From: Streptomyces sp. MUM 2J
GTDB taxonomy: Bacteria > Actinomycetota > Actinomycetes > Streptomycetales > Streptomycetaceae
Assembly (NCBI RefSeq): GCF_022414535.1
Contig: NZ_JADWYM010000002.1
Coordinates: 1-64,000, forward strand
DNA length: 64,000 nt
Direction of reading: 5' to 3'
The translations under genes and the position numbers were made by a program. The first letter of the stretch is position 1. The number at the start of each line of letters is the position of its first letter. This document shows, in pieces, positions 1-7,857 of this stretch. Under the pieces are notes generated by a model that was given only the letters and a program-made list of their open reading frames with translations, searched no databases and was not told the DNA's origin.

Positions 1-113
1 CCAGGGCCCAGCCGCCCGGCACCGGCGAATCCCCAAACCAATGATCCGAACCTGGAACAGGCCCTAGCCCGAACCCGCTGCACATGGCGGCCTACCAGTA
101 TGAAGGAACTTGT

Positions 114-545
114 ATGCACGAGTATACGAGTAGCACCCGGGTCTGGGGGCTCACTTGCCCAGGATTTCCCGAAGAGGTCAGCCGAGCCCGCCGATGGACT
201 CGGGACATCCTGCGCGGGTCCCCCTTAGCCGACGATGCCGAACTGATCGTGAGCGAGTTGAGCGCGAACGCGATCCTCCACACGGCGAGCGGCCTGGAGT
301 CCGGCAGGTTCCACCTGGCCCTCGCGGTCTCCGGACGAGCCATCGCCCTGTCGGTCACGGACGACGGAGGAGCCACCACGACCCCCAAGGCCGAGGAGGA
401 CCAGGCCGACGATGCCGAGCACGGCCGAGGCCTCCGCCTGGTCAGCGTGATCGCCCACCGGGTTGTGGTCCACGACAGCGACGGGGGCAGGACGGTCACC
501 GCAGAACTCTTCACGGACGGCCGCAAGGGAGAGCACCTGTGCTGA
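114..545 (+). CDS. RsbW-like ATP-binding regulator (anti-sigma type HATPase)
   Basis: Small single-domain HATPase_c protein of about 143 residues, of the class that is very abundant in Streptomyces and resembles anti-sigma kinase RsbW/SpoIIAB. Visible motifs are an N-box-like ELSANAILHT, a G1-like VTDDGG and a G2-like GRGLRLV. The ATG at 114 is preferred over the in-frame ATG at 84 because GAAGGAA lies six bases upstream of it. The gene overlaps the next gene by 7 nt (next start GTG at 539, this stop at 545), so the two are translationally coupled. Family members bind ATP and usually sequester a sigma factor or act in small regulatory modules; the target here is unknown. No sigma factor or anti-sigma antagonist lies beside it. 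Confidence 0.85.
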   Translation: MHEYTSSTRVWGLTCPGFPEEVSRARRWTRDILRGSPLADDAELIVSELSANAILHTASGLESGRFHLALAVSGRAIALSVTDDGGATTTPKAEEDQADDAEHGRGLRLVSVIAHRVVVHDSDGGRTVTAELFTDGRKGEHLC

Positions 546-922
546 GCAACGAGCCCCGCCGCGGCTACTGGTGCGAGTGCTGGACACACGATGCCGACGA
601 ACAGCAGCCGCCGGCACTCCGCGCATCGTTCGACGCCTACTCGGCACCCCAGGCAGACAGATGGGTGGCGGTCACACTCCGCACGATCTCCCCCGCCCTG
701 GACCCCGACGCCTCCGACCAGGCGTGGGCCTGGCTCTACCAAGGCCGCGTAGCTACACGGCACGCTCTACTGCGATCCGAGCCCTGTGCGGTCACCGTCA
801 CCCAGGCCGACACACGCATCACGTGGACCATCCGGCCAGTGATCTTCCTGCCGCTCGCACACCGACAAGGCGTAGAACTCCCGGCCTGCGCATACGACTT
901 CAAGCCCCACGTGCCCGACTGA
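539..922 (+). CDS. Conserved hypothetical protein coupled to the ATP-binding regulator
   Basis: Predicted 127-residue soluble protein starting at GTG 539, overlapping the stop of the upstream HATPase gene, and ending at TGA 920-922. No domain is recognised. It is Trp- and Cys-containing (YWCEC near the N-terminus), acidic in the first half and without a signal peptide or membrane segment. The tight overlap indicates co-translation and probably a shared role with the anti-sigma-like protein. The reading frame is also open far upstream, but that part runs antisense in character to the HATPase gene and is a shadow. Confidence 0.7.
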   Translation: MLSNEPRRGYWCECWTHDADEQQPPALRASFDAYSAPQADRWVAVTLRTISPALDPDASDQAWAWLYQGRVATRHALLRSEPCAVTVTQADTRITWTIRPVIFLPLAHRQGVELPACAYDFKPHVPD

Positions 923-1533
923 GTTACAACTTTCTCTACTGGTTCAAGGCACCCGGCTGCGCTCCGCTCCGCCGGGCGCGCTCCCGGCTCCGCTGCGGGC
1001 GGCGCTCCTGCCTTCGGCCCGCTCTGCCCGCGCTGCGCCGACGCGCGCCCACATGTGGATAGGGCCGGTGGCCATGAGTCGATCACCGCAGAGCGCTGCC
1101 AACGGTCAAGGCGATGCCTCCGGCGGGGGATCGGCCGGCACCGGGATGGAGGGGGCGCCGTCGTCGACCGCGGGCCCGTAGTGGTGTGCGCGGGGAGTTC
1201 CCATCCCGTCCACCGTCGCCCCAGGCAGAGCCGAGTAGACGCGGCCCATGGCGTCCAGGTCGTTCGTACAGTGGCGCGCTCTGCCTGGACACCAGGAACC
1301 ACGCCCGCTCCAGGTGTGTGGGTCGACGGCGGACGGGATAAATGGGGGGGGAGAGAGAGCGATGGGATCGTAGAAAGCGGGTGAGCGTGGCTGCGCCAGG
1401 TGTACCCTTCCCTCTTGGCGGGGATCATGGAAAGCCTTCATGAAAATTAGCTACGCCTGCCAACCCGAACCTCAATCTGTTTTTATTGGCATGCCGCAAG
1501 ATGTGTGGCGTCCATGCCGTCAGGGGGTCTCCG
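923..1533 (+). other. Intergenic region, no convincing gene
   Basis: About 610 bases between the hypothetical gene and the kinase. The first part (about 940-1060) is a low-complexity GC-rich stretch of repeated CGCTCCGC-like words. ORFs of 69-230 codons exist on the minus strand, but they lack ribosome binding sites and recognisable domains. Around 1330-1360 there is a run of G and GA repeats. The last 100 bases turn AT-richer, as in the kinase gene, suggesting that the boundary of the acquired segment lies near 1430. Confidence 0.5.
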
Positions 1534-3018
1534 ATGATTTTCATGCCCAACGTCGTCATCGGTGGCCACTACCGGCTCGTCCGGAAGCTCGGCGAAGGCG
1601 GTATGGGACAAGTCTGGTTGGCATTCGATGAGCATCTGCGCCGCCACGTAGCAATCAAGCGCATGTTCATGCCAGACTTCGACGAGATGACTCGCCGAAC
1701 ATTGCACCAACGCCTCATCAAGGAGGCGCGCAATGCAGCGCGAATTAAGCACCCTGATGTTGTCCAAGTCTTCGGAACGATCGAAGAAGACGGCGAGCCT
1801 CTCATCATCATGGAGTATCTAGAATATCCGAACTTGGCGGCGTATGTTGCCGAAAACGGGATCTTGGAGGCTCGCGCTTTCGCTCCCACGGCGCTGCGAC
1901 TGCTGAAGACGGTGCAGGAGATTCACGGCCAGAAGATCCTCCATCGCGACTTCAAGCCCGCAAATTTGCTTGTGTTTCCCGAGGCAAGCCGCATCACCAT
2001 CCTCGACTTCGGTATCTCCAGGGCGGTGGATGACACGCGGACAGTTGCCCAGGGGGCGATGGGGACAGTGGCATTCATGGCGCCAGAGCATCTGGCAACC
2101 GGAGAGGCATCAGAGTTGACCGACACATGGTCGGTCGCGATGACCCTGTACTGGGCGCTCACCGGTGAATTGCCACCCCAGCGGCACAAGATCCCGCCTC
2201 TGCAAGGTGGTACACCCACCGAAAAAGCGATCATGGGAATGTTGGCAGTTAATCCCGAACATCGCTGGACGCTGAGCAAGGCAGTCAAATACCTGAATGC
2301 AGCGTCGCGTAAGGGTGAGCTTGCGACTCGACATGCCGTGGATAAAAAACGGCTTGAGCGCAAACCTGTTTACACGGCTTGGCGCCGCGACAGCAGGAAC
2401 CGCCTAATTTCGGCCAGCGTTGCCGTTGCGGTGACAACTTTTGCCGCGATAGTAGTATCCATGAACGGTATTCATTCAGGGGCCAAGGAGTCGGGAACTG
2501 CGCCTAGGGCAGCTCACTCGCCAAGCCCCGAACCTACCCTTTCTGGAAAATCGAAAACCCCGCCGCCAATCAACAAATCATCCGTTGAACTTCTGCAAAC
2601 GGGTGGACTATTTCGGAGCGACGAAATAACGATTGACCTCAAAGATGGTTGGATCGCTAGTCGTGATGATGGCGGCAAACTGCGGGTCAGTTCCCCCTCC
2701 GGCCCTACCTACGCGATCAGGCAATACGGCAAAAGCGATCTGGATGTCGTCGCCAGAGCGGAGGCGAAAAAAACCTTCTTAGGCGTAAAGGGGGAATTTC
2801 GCTACAACCCCTGGCCCGCCAAAGCTGAAGTGACGTGGACGACTTGGACCGATTGCGGCTTTTTGGGCGGCCATAAAGTTTCTTGCCCTATTGCCTATAT
2901 GGAGCGACTCGAAAGTCAAAATCAGGCCGTCTTTGGCGTCGAAGTTCAGGGTCGCGATCCGGTCACTATTCGCCCCGATTTGGTCGATTTAATGGACCGA
3001 GTCACGCTTTCTCCATAA
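1534..3018 (+). CDS. Transmembrane serine/threonine protein kinase
   Basis: Hanks-type (PknB-like) kinase of 494 residues. The kinase domain covers residues about 12-270, with the glycine loop GEGGMGQVW (20-28), ATP-binding Lys42, catalytic HRDFKPANL starting at His137, DFG 158-160 and APE 183-185. One transmembrane helix lies at about 290-311, followed by a Ser/Pro-rich linker and a roughly 150-residue extracytoplasmic domain that I do not recognise (no PASTA repeats). Start ATG 1534 is chosen because CAGGGGG lies seven bases upstream; an ATG at 1486 is in frame but has no such site. The gene is clearly less GC-rich than its neighbours and contains TTA codons at 2779-2781 and 2989-2991, so its translation should depend on the bldA tRNA. 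Likely horizontally acquired. Confidence 0.9.
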   Translation: MIFMPNVVIGGHYRLVRKLGEGGMGQVWLAFDEHLRRHVAIKRMFMPDFDEMTRRTLHQRLIKEARNAARIKHPDVVQVFGTIEEDGEPLIIMEYLEYPNLAAYVAENGILEARAFAPTALRLLKTVQEIHGQKILHRDFKPANLLVFPEASRITILDFGISRAVDDTRTVAQGAMGTVAFMAPEHLATGEASELTDTWSVAMTLYWALTGELPPQRHKIPPLQGGTPTEKAIMGMLAVNPEHRWTLSKAVKYLNAASRKGELATRHAVDKKRLERKPVYTAWRRDSRNRLISASVAVAVTTFAAIVVSMNGIHSGAKESGTAPRAAHSPSPEPTLSGKSKTPPPINKSSVELLQTGGLFRSDEITIDLKDGWIASRDDGGKLRVSSPSGPTYAIRQYGKSDLDVVARAEAKKTFLGVKGEFRYNPWPAKAEVTWTTWTDCGFLGGHKVSCPIAYMERLESQNQAVFGVEVQGRDPVTIRPDLVDLMDRVTLSP

Positions 3019-3197
3019 CGTCAGTCGCGGAGGAAGGGGAGTTCCGGACGGTGGCAGCATTTCCGGAACGCCATTGAATGTTCATCATGCCTTGCCGACT
3101 TCGATATTTCGGGACGAAGAGGTCCAACGGTTCTTGCCCGCACCGACGTGCCAGACTTCCGTGAGGAGAACGAGCAACCAGCTCACGGGGGGCGACC

Positions 3198-3458
3198 ATG
3201 TCAACATCATTCGCTGGCTCCCTGCTTTCGCTGCTGATTCTGGTCGGGACACTCCGGCTCGCATGTGTCGTGCTCGGCCTGCATGGCCTGCTCCTCGGGC
3301 ACATGCCGGGCTGATGGCTACAGCGCCACGTTCGCCAGCCGAGACTCTGGGGAGCGGGTGCTCTCCTCGTTGCATGCGGCGGGTTCCAGCATCCGTCGTT
3401 GACAGCGGTCGGAATTGGCCTTGTCGCCTTGGGGCATGTGGTGAAGCCAACTTCGTGA
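3198..3458 (+). pseudogene. Small two-helix membrane protein interrupted by an in-frame TGA
   Basis: ATG 3198 follows GGGGGGCG at a good distance and opens a hydrophobic frame (SLLSLLILVGTLRLACVV, then LGLHGLLLGHMPG) that stops at TGA 3312-3314. The same frame continues with coding character for another 47 codons (RQPRLWGAGALLVACGG, then GIGLVALGHVV) to a TGA at 3456-3458. Both halves look like membrane segments of one protein of about 86 residues. The simplest reading is a Trp (TGG) to stop (TGA) change, followed directly by TGG. The family is not identified. A start for a separate downstream peptide is not obvious. Confidence 0.5.
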
Positions 3459-3479
3459 TCACCTGAAGGGAGATGGCTC

Positions 3480-3618
3480 GTGCCAGACGCGTGCCAGATT
3501 CGGCAGGGAGTCACGGGGAACAGCGGGGAACGAACGGGCCGCTCACCGGGTCGTCGACGCCCTTCGCCGCAGGTCAGCCCCGCAGCGCTCCCCAGATCAC
3601 CTCAGCTTCCCAAGCTGA
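3480..3618. repeat. att-like site: GTGCCAGA direct repeats and tRNA-anticodon-arm-like hairpin
   Basis: GTGCCAGA occurs twice, at 3480-3487 and 3491-3498. About 100 bases on, TCAGCTTCCCAAGCTGA (3602-3618) forms a perfect 7-bp stem with a CCC loop, identical to what I recall of the anticodon arm of a tRNA-Gly(CCC); the rest of a tRNA is absent. Direct arm-type repeats beside a tRNA-like core are the usual layout of tyrosine-integrase attachment sites. No integrase is next to it. The rest of 3459-3982 shows no convincing gene. Confidence 0.35.
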
Positions 3619-3982
3619 TGGCTCAGGCGTTGTCGTCACGGGCCGGCCGTCACAGCTTGCTCTGGTCGACGGCACCAGCAGCGTGGCTGAGGCTGGTGGG
3701 GGTGCAGCGAGGCCACGCGCGCCTAGTCGGTCGACGCGCCCGCCGTCGTGGCTGACTGTCGTCGGCTGAGGTTCAGGCGGCGCGTATCGAGGGTGCCGGC
3801 CGTCAGCCGAGCGCGGCAAAGCTGGGCCGTCTCTGGGCCGTCCGACGTCGCTCAACAGTGGCCAATGACGACCAACGACGACCACCAGGCGCACGAGTCC
3901 ACCGGCCCTGACCAGCAAAAACCCAGTTCACCAAGATCTCCGGCAAGACCCAGGGAAAGAAGAAGTAACCGGTACTGATCAA

Positions 3983-4017
3983 GCCCCCTGCCTGCGGTTT
4001 CTCCGCTGCCAGGGGGC
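3983..4017. terminator. Stem-loop terminator
   Basis: GCCCCCTG and CAGGGGGC form an 8-bp outer stem enclosing further pairing (CTGCGG with CCGCTG). No T-run follows. It lies beside the transposase relic and probably marks the end of an old transcription unit or element. Confidence 0.5.
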
Positions 4018-4235
4018 ATCTTCACGAGCGGGGCCGTCTTGGGTGGCGCCGGGCAGCGCCGGTGAGGCCCAGAGCCGTCGGCCGTGCGGATCGGCGAGCA
4101 CCCGCGCGTTCATGCCGTGCACCCACGAGTTCGTCCCCTGGCTCGTCAAGCGTGGCCGGTGGCTGTCCCGCTCGCCGGGCATGGTGGTCCGCCGTGTACC
4201 AGCGAGAGTGGCGTCGGCCACGAGCGCCCAGGGGG
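4018..4235 (-). pseudogene. Relic of an IS5-type DDE transposase
   Basis: The minus-strand frame encodes ALVADATLAGTRR, then HGMNARVLADPHGRR and LWASPALPGATQD. This follows the pattern of the central catalytic core of IS5-family transposases in Streptomyces (…DGTL…, HGxNVQVxxDPxGRLLW, SPALPGxxHD). The N-terminal and C-terminal parts of a full transposase are missing, and several conserved residues are altered, so it is a dead fragment. It lies between the accessory patch and the conserved pho locus, consistent with the edge of a rearranged segment. Confidence 0.6.
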
Positions 4236-4406
4236 CACGGCGGCGGGTCCTCCGGACCGGTGCCCGGTGGACGGCCCCCGCCCCGGCACTCCTGTGGACC
4301 GCCCGGCGCGGCCCGGTACGGCGCGGTGGGGGCGGCACGGGCGGGTGAGGGCCCCGGCGCCTTCCGGCGGATCCGGGCCCTCACCGTCGTATCCGCCCCA
4401 CGGCGC

Positions 4407-4571
4407 TCAGCCGCACTGGCAGGGGCCGCCCGACTGGCATCCGCAGCCGCACCCCGAACCGCAGCCGCACGCGCCGATCAGGGGCAGGGCCCTGATCTCG
4501 GCGGGCTGCTCGGTGGTGCGCTCCCGGGTGGGGTCGGGCGGTGCGGCGGGGGTGCTGGGGGATTCGGGCAT
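4407..4571 (-). CDS. mtpA: Cysteine-rich metallothionein-like peptide
   Basis: Peptide of 54 residues, too short for usual gene finding. The first 32 residues are Pro/Thr/Glu-rich. The C-terminus carries seven Cys in a Cys-Gly pattern (CGCGSGCGCGCQSGGPCQCG), a plausible thiol cluster for binding Zn or Cu. GAGGAGGG lies five bases before the ATG at 4571. It lies downstream of phoU on the same strand, separated by a strong terminator, and matches the position of the phosphate-controlled gene mtpA that I recall from S. coelicolor. The symbol is by that synteny; the metal is unknown. Confidence 0.75.
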   Translation of the reverse strand: MPESPSTPAAPPDPTRERTTEQPAEIRALPLIGACGCGSGCGCGCQSGGPCQCG

Positions 4572-4706
4572 GGTCCCTCCTCAAGGCATGGGTCCTGTGC
4601 TCATTGCATGCCCATCCGGCACGGCGCATCAACGGCGCACATCAGCGCGCTGCCGTCCCCCCCGCGCCTCGGCGCGCACGCCGGGGTACGGCCGGGAGCA
4701 CACGGA

Positions 4707-4755
4707 CGCCCTGAGCCCCCGCCCGCCGAACACCGGCGGGCGGGGGCTCAGGGCG
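4707..4755 (-). terminator. Terminator downstream of phoU
   Basis: A perfect 22-bp inverted repeat (arms 4707-4728 and 4734-4755) with a 5-nt loop. It lies between the end of phoU (4791) and the start of mtpA (4571). Both are on the minus strand, so mtpA either has its own promoter or depends on readthrough. Confidence 0.85.
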
Positions 4756-4790
4756 TTGTCCGAGTCCCGCCGGTGCACGACCGGAAGGGC

Positions 4791-5483
4791 TCAGACGCCC
4801 TCCACCCCGGCGACCGGCTGCTGCCCGTCCGACTGGAGTTCGTCCGCGTGCTCGCCCGTCACCAGGTACACCACCCGCTTGGCGACCGCGACCGCGTGGT
4901 CGGCGTACCGCTCGTAGTAGCGGCCCAGCAGGGTGACGTCGACGGCCGTCTCGATGCCGTGCTTCCAGCGGTCGTCCATCAGGTGCTGGAAGAGGGTGCG
5001 GTGCAGCAGGTCCATCGCGTCGTCGTCCTGCTCCAGCTGGAGCGCGAGGTCGACGTCCTTGGTGATGATGACCTCGGCGGCCTTGGCCATCAGGCGCTGC
5101 GCGAGCTGGCCCATCTCCAGGATGGTGGCGTGCAGGTCGTGCGGCACCGCCCGCTCCGGGAAGCGCAGCCGCGCCAGCTTCGCCACGTGCTGGGCGAGGT
5201 CGCCGGAACGCTCCAGGTCGGCGGACATGCGCAGCGACGTGACCACGATCCGGAGATCCGTCGCCACCGGCTGCTGCCGGGCCAGCAGCGCTATCGCCCG
5301 CGCCTCCAGGTCGTGGTGCAGCTCGTCGACCTTCTGGTCGGCCTCGATCACGCTCTCGGCCAGCTTCAGATCGGCGTCGAGGATGGCGGTCGTGGCGCGC
5401 CCGATCGCCGAGCCGACCAGCCTGGCCATCTCCACCAGACCGTCGCCGATCGAATCAAGTTCCTCGTGGTACGCGTCCCGCAT
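4791..5483 (-). CDS. phoU: Phosphate signalling regulator PhoU
   Basis: Protein of 230 residues with two three-helix PhoU repeats; the start MRDAYHEELDSIG and the motifs LRMSADLERSGDLAQH and YYERYADHAVAVAKR are typical of the family (the ExxxD metal-binding motifs occur in both halves). PhoU modulates signalling from the Pst transporter to the PhoR kinase and acts in the cytoplasm. The ATG at 5483 is preceded by AGAGAGGGA; the longer frame upstream has no homology. Divergent from phoR, sharing the PHO-box region. Confidence 0.95.
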   Translation of the reverse strand: MRDAYHEELDSIGDGLVEMARLVGSAIGRATTAILDADLKLAESVIEADQKVDELHHDLEARAIALLARQQPVATDLRIVVTSLRMSADLERSGDLAQHVAKLARLRFPERAVPHDLHATILEMGQLAQRLMAKAAEVIITKDVDLALQLEQDDDAMDLLHRTLFQHLMDDRWKHGIETAVDVTLLGRYYERYADHAVAVAKRVVYLVTGEHADELQSDGQQPVAGVEGV

Positions 5484-5667
5484 CAGGGTCCCTCTCTCAC
5501 GTCTGCAGCTGGGGTTCCGGGGGCCAGAAGACGGCCGCCAGGACCGGCTCGAACGGTTCTGCGACCGGGTCGAGACGGCCCGCGACCGGCACGGGACGGT
5601 GGTGACGTACCGGCCGTGCGAACCCCACGTTCCCACGTTCGGCCCCCGACGCGTCGGTTTCCGCCAC

Positions 5668-5700
5668 CCCGAATGAACCATCACTGGCTCTGAGGTGAAC
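5668..5700 (-). promoter_or_regulatory. PHO box (PhoP operator) between phoU and phoR
   Basis: On the minus strand the 11-nt units GTTCACCTCAG (5690-5700) and GTTCATTCGGG (5668-5678) are separated by exactly 11 nt (5679-5689), so they lie in register as direct repeats. This is the spacing of Streptomyces PhoP direct-repeat units, with a degenerate middle unit. PhoP binding here would control phoU and its own phoRP operon. Confidence 0.8.
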
Positions 5701-5773
5701 TCTGGGCGACGAGTGTTCGAGGTCGCACGCGGACGGCTGTGGCCAGTGCGGATCCCGTGCCTAACCTGGAGGC

Positions 5774-7054
5774 ATGGACGTGAACGCGGCGGTCGCCGCA
5801 GCGGCAGCGATCGCCGGGGTGCTCACCGGCGTGATCGCCATGCTGGCGTTCCGCTGGAGCGAGCGGGAGCTCAGGCGCCCGACCCGCACCTCGTTGCACA
5901 CCGACCCGGTGCTCCCACCGGGTGTGGACACCGTCCTGTCGGTCCTGCGGTCCTCCGCCGTCGTCCTCGACGAGGGCGACGCCGTGGTCAAGGCCAGCTC
6001 GGCGGCGTACGCGCTCGGCCTGGTCCGCGGCGGCAGACTGGCCGTCGAGCCGATGCTCCAGATGGCCCGGGACACGCGGCGCGACGGAGAGATACGGCAG
6101 GTCGAGCTGGACCTGCAGCGGCGCGGGGCCGGACGGGGCGAGGCCCTGGCGGTTTCCGCCCGAGTGGCCCCGCTCGGCTCCCGGCTCGTGCTCCTGCTCG
6201 TCGAGGACCTCACCGAGTCCCGGCGCATCGAAGCGGTACGCCGGGACTTCGTCGCCAACGTGAGCCACGAGCTGAAGACACCGGTCGGGGCCCTCTCGCT
6301 GCTGTCCGAGGCCGTCATGGACGCCTCCGACGACCCGGAGGCGGTGGAGCGCTTCGCGGGCCGGATGCAGATCGAGGCGACCCGGCTGACCAACCTGGTC
6401 CAGGAGCTCATCGACCTCTCCCGGGTGCAGAACGACGACCCGCTGGAGGACGCCGAGCCGGTCGGCATCGACGAACTCGTCGACGAGGCCATCGACCGCT
6501 GCCGGCACGCGGCCGGCACCAAGCAGATCACCATGGCCACCGGCGGCACCGCGGACCTCCAGGTCCGCGGCAATCGGGGCCAGCTCGCCGCCGCTCTCGG
6601 CAACCTCGTCGAGAACGCCGTCAACTACTCCCCGGCCCGTACCCGCGTCGGCATCGCTGCCCGGCGGGTTTCCGCACCCGGCGGCGACATGATCGAGATC
6701 GCCGTGACGGACCAGGGCATCGGCATCTCCGACCGGGACAAGGAGCGCATCTTCGAGCGCTTCTACCGGGTCGACCCGGCCCGTTCCCGGGCCACCGGTG
6801 GTACCGGCCTGGGCCTGGCCATCGTCAAGCACGTGGTCGCCTCGCACGGCGGGGAGGTCACGGTGTGGAGCGCAGAGGGACAGGGCTCCACGTTCACACT
6901 CCGGCTGCCGGAGGCCGGCGCGGCACGGGACCGCGCCCAGCAGCACCCCGACCTCGACGACGAGGACGGGAACGGCGACGGCCACCGTTCGTCCCCCTCA
7001 TCCCCCGACTCAAACGCGTACGAAACGCTTTCCGCCCCGGAGGTCCTTCCGTGA
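5774..7054 (+). CDS. phoR: Sensor histidine kinase PhoR
   Basis: Membrane-bound kinase of 426 residues that responds to phosphate limitation and phosphorylates PhoP. One N-terminal helix spans residues about 6-26; a PAS-like region follows (about 50-150). The HisKA motif VSHELKTP carries His165, and the ATPase domain shows the N-box NLVENAVNYS, DQGIGI, FERFYRVD and GGTGLGLAIVKH. A disordered acidic tail of about 50 residues ends the protein. Its stop overlaps the GTG start of phoP (GTGA), so the pair is one operon. Confidence 0.96.
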   Translation: MDVNAAVAAAAAIAGVLTGVIAMLAFRWSERELRRPTRTSLHTDPVLPPGVDTVLSVLRSSAVVLDEGDAVVKASSAAYALGLVRGGRLAVEPMLQMARDTRRDGEIRQVELDLQRRGAGRGEALAVSARVAPLGSRLVLLLVEDLTESRRIEAVRRDFVANVSHELKTPVGALSLLSEAVMDASDDPEAVERFAGRMQIEATRLTNLVQELIDLSRVQNDDPLEDAEPVGIDELVDEAIDRCRHAAGTKQITMATGGTADLQVRGNRGQLAAALGNLVENAVNYSPARTRVGIAARRVSAPGGDMIEIAVTDQGIGISDRDKERIFERFYRVDPARSRATGGTGLGLAIVKHVVASHGGEVTVWSAEGQGSTFTLRLPEAGAARDRAQQHPDLDDEDGNGDGHRSSPSSPDSNAYETLSAPEVLP

Positions 7055-7731
7055 CCCGTGTGCTCGTCGTCGAGGACGAGGAGTCCTTCTCCGACGCCCT
7101 GTCGTACATGCTCCGCAAGGAGGGATTCGAGGTCGCCGTCGCGGCGACCGGCCCCGATGGACTCGACGAGTTCGAGCGCAACGGCGCCGACCTCGTCCTC
7201 CTCGACCTGATGCTGCCGGGGCTGCCCGGCACGGAGGTGTGCCGCCAGCTGCGCGGTCGCTCCAACGTCCCCGTGATCATGGTGACCGCCAAGGACAGCG
7301 AGATCGACAAGGTGGTCGGTCTGGAGATAGGAGCCGACGACTACGTCACCAAGCCCTTCTCCTCCCGTGAGCTGGTCGCCCGCATCCGCGCGGTGCTGCG
7401 CCGCCGCGGCGAGCCGGAGGAGGTCACTCCGGCCGCGCTGGAGGCGGGCCCGGTCCGCATGGACGTCGACCGGCACGTCGTCACGGTCGGCGGCGCCAAG
7501 GTCGACCTGCCGCTGAAGGAGTTCGACCTGCTGGAGATGCTGCTGCGCAACGCCGGCCGCGTCCTCACCCGCATGCAGCTCATCGACCGCGTCTGGGGTG
7601 CCGACTACGTCGGTGACACCAAGACCCTCGACGTCCACGTCAAGCGCCTGCGCGCCAAGATCGAGCCGGACCCGGGCGCGCCGCGCTATCTGGTGACGGT
7701 GCGCGGCCTCGGCTACAAGTTCGAGCCGTAG
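7051..7731 (+). CDS. phoP: Phosphate response regulator PhoP
   Basis: OmpR/PhoB-family regulator of 226 residues. The receiver domain has the acidic pair at 9-10, phosphoacceptor Asp52 (LLDLMLPG), Thr79 and Lys101 (VTKPF); the winged-helix DNA-binding domain occupies the C-terminal half (KEFDLLEMLLRNAGRV, VHVKRLRAKIE). It binds PHO boxes and in Streptomyces also couples phosphate status to secondary metabolism. GTG start at 7051 overlaps the phoR stop. The canonical length makes the start secure. Confidence 0.97.
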   Translation: MTRVLVVEDEESFSDALSYMLRKEGFEVAVAATGPDGLDEFERNGADLVLLDLMLPGLPGTEVCRQLRGRSNVPVIMVTAKDSEIDKVVGLEIGADDYVTKPFSSRELVARIRAVLRRRGEPEEVTPAALEAGPVRMDVDRHVVTVGGAKVDLPLKEFDLLEMLLRNAGRVLTRMQLIDRVWGADYVGDTKTLDVHVKRLRAKIEPDPGAPRYLVTVRGLGYKFEP

Positions 7732-7760
7732 GCCGGACTCGGCCGGCCCGGGCCGGACCT

Positions 7761-7802
7761 GCCGCGAAGGGCGGCACCCCACGGGGTGCCGCCCTTCGCG
7801 GC
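7761..7802 (+). terminator. Terminator of the phoR-phoP operon
   Basis: A perfect 20-bp inverted repeat (7761-7780 and 7783-7802) starts 29 bases after the phoP stop, between convergent phoP and the lipoprotein gene. It can serve both strands. Confidence 0.85.
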
Positions 7803-7857
7803 GTTGCGGACCGCCCGGTGACCGGAGCTCCACCGTCGGGAGCTCCGGCGGCCGGGG

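Noticed and set aside
736-1441. Overlapping minus-strand ORFs of up to 230 codons
   Set aside because: They have no ribosome binding site, no recognisable domain and poor codon bias; frames stay open by chance in GC-rich DNA.
3602-3618. Possible tRNA gene at the TCAGCTTCCCAAGCTGA hairpin
   Set aside because: No acceptor stem, D-arm or T-arm can be drawn around it.
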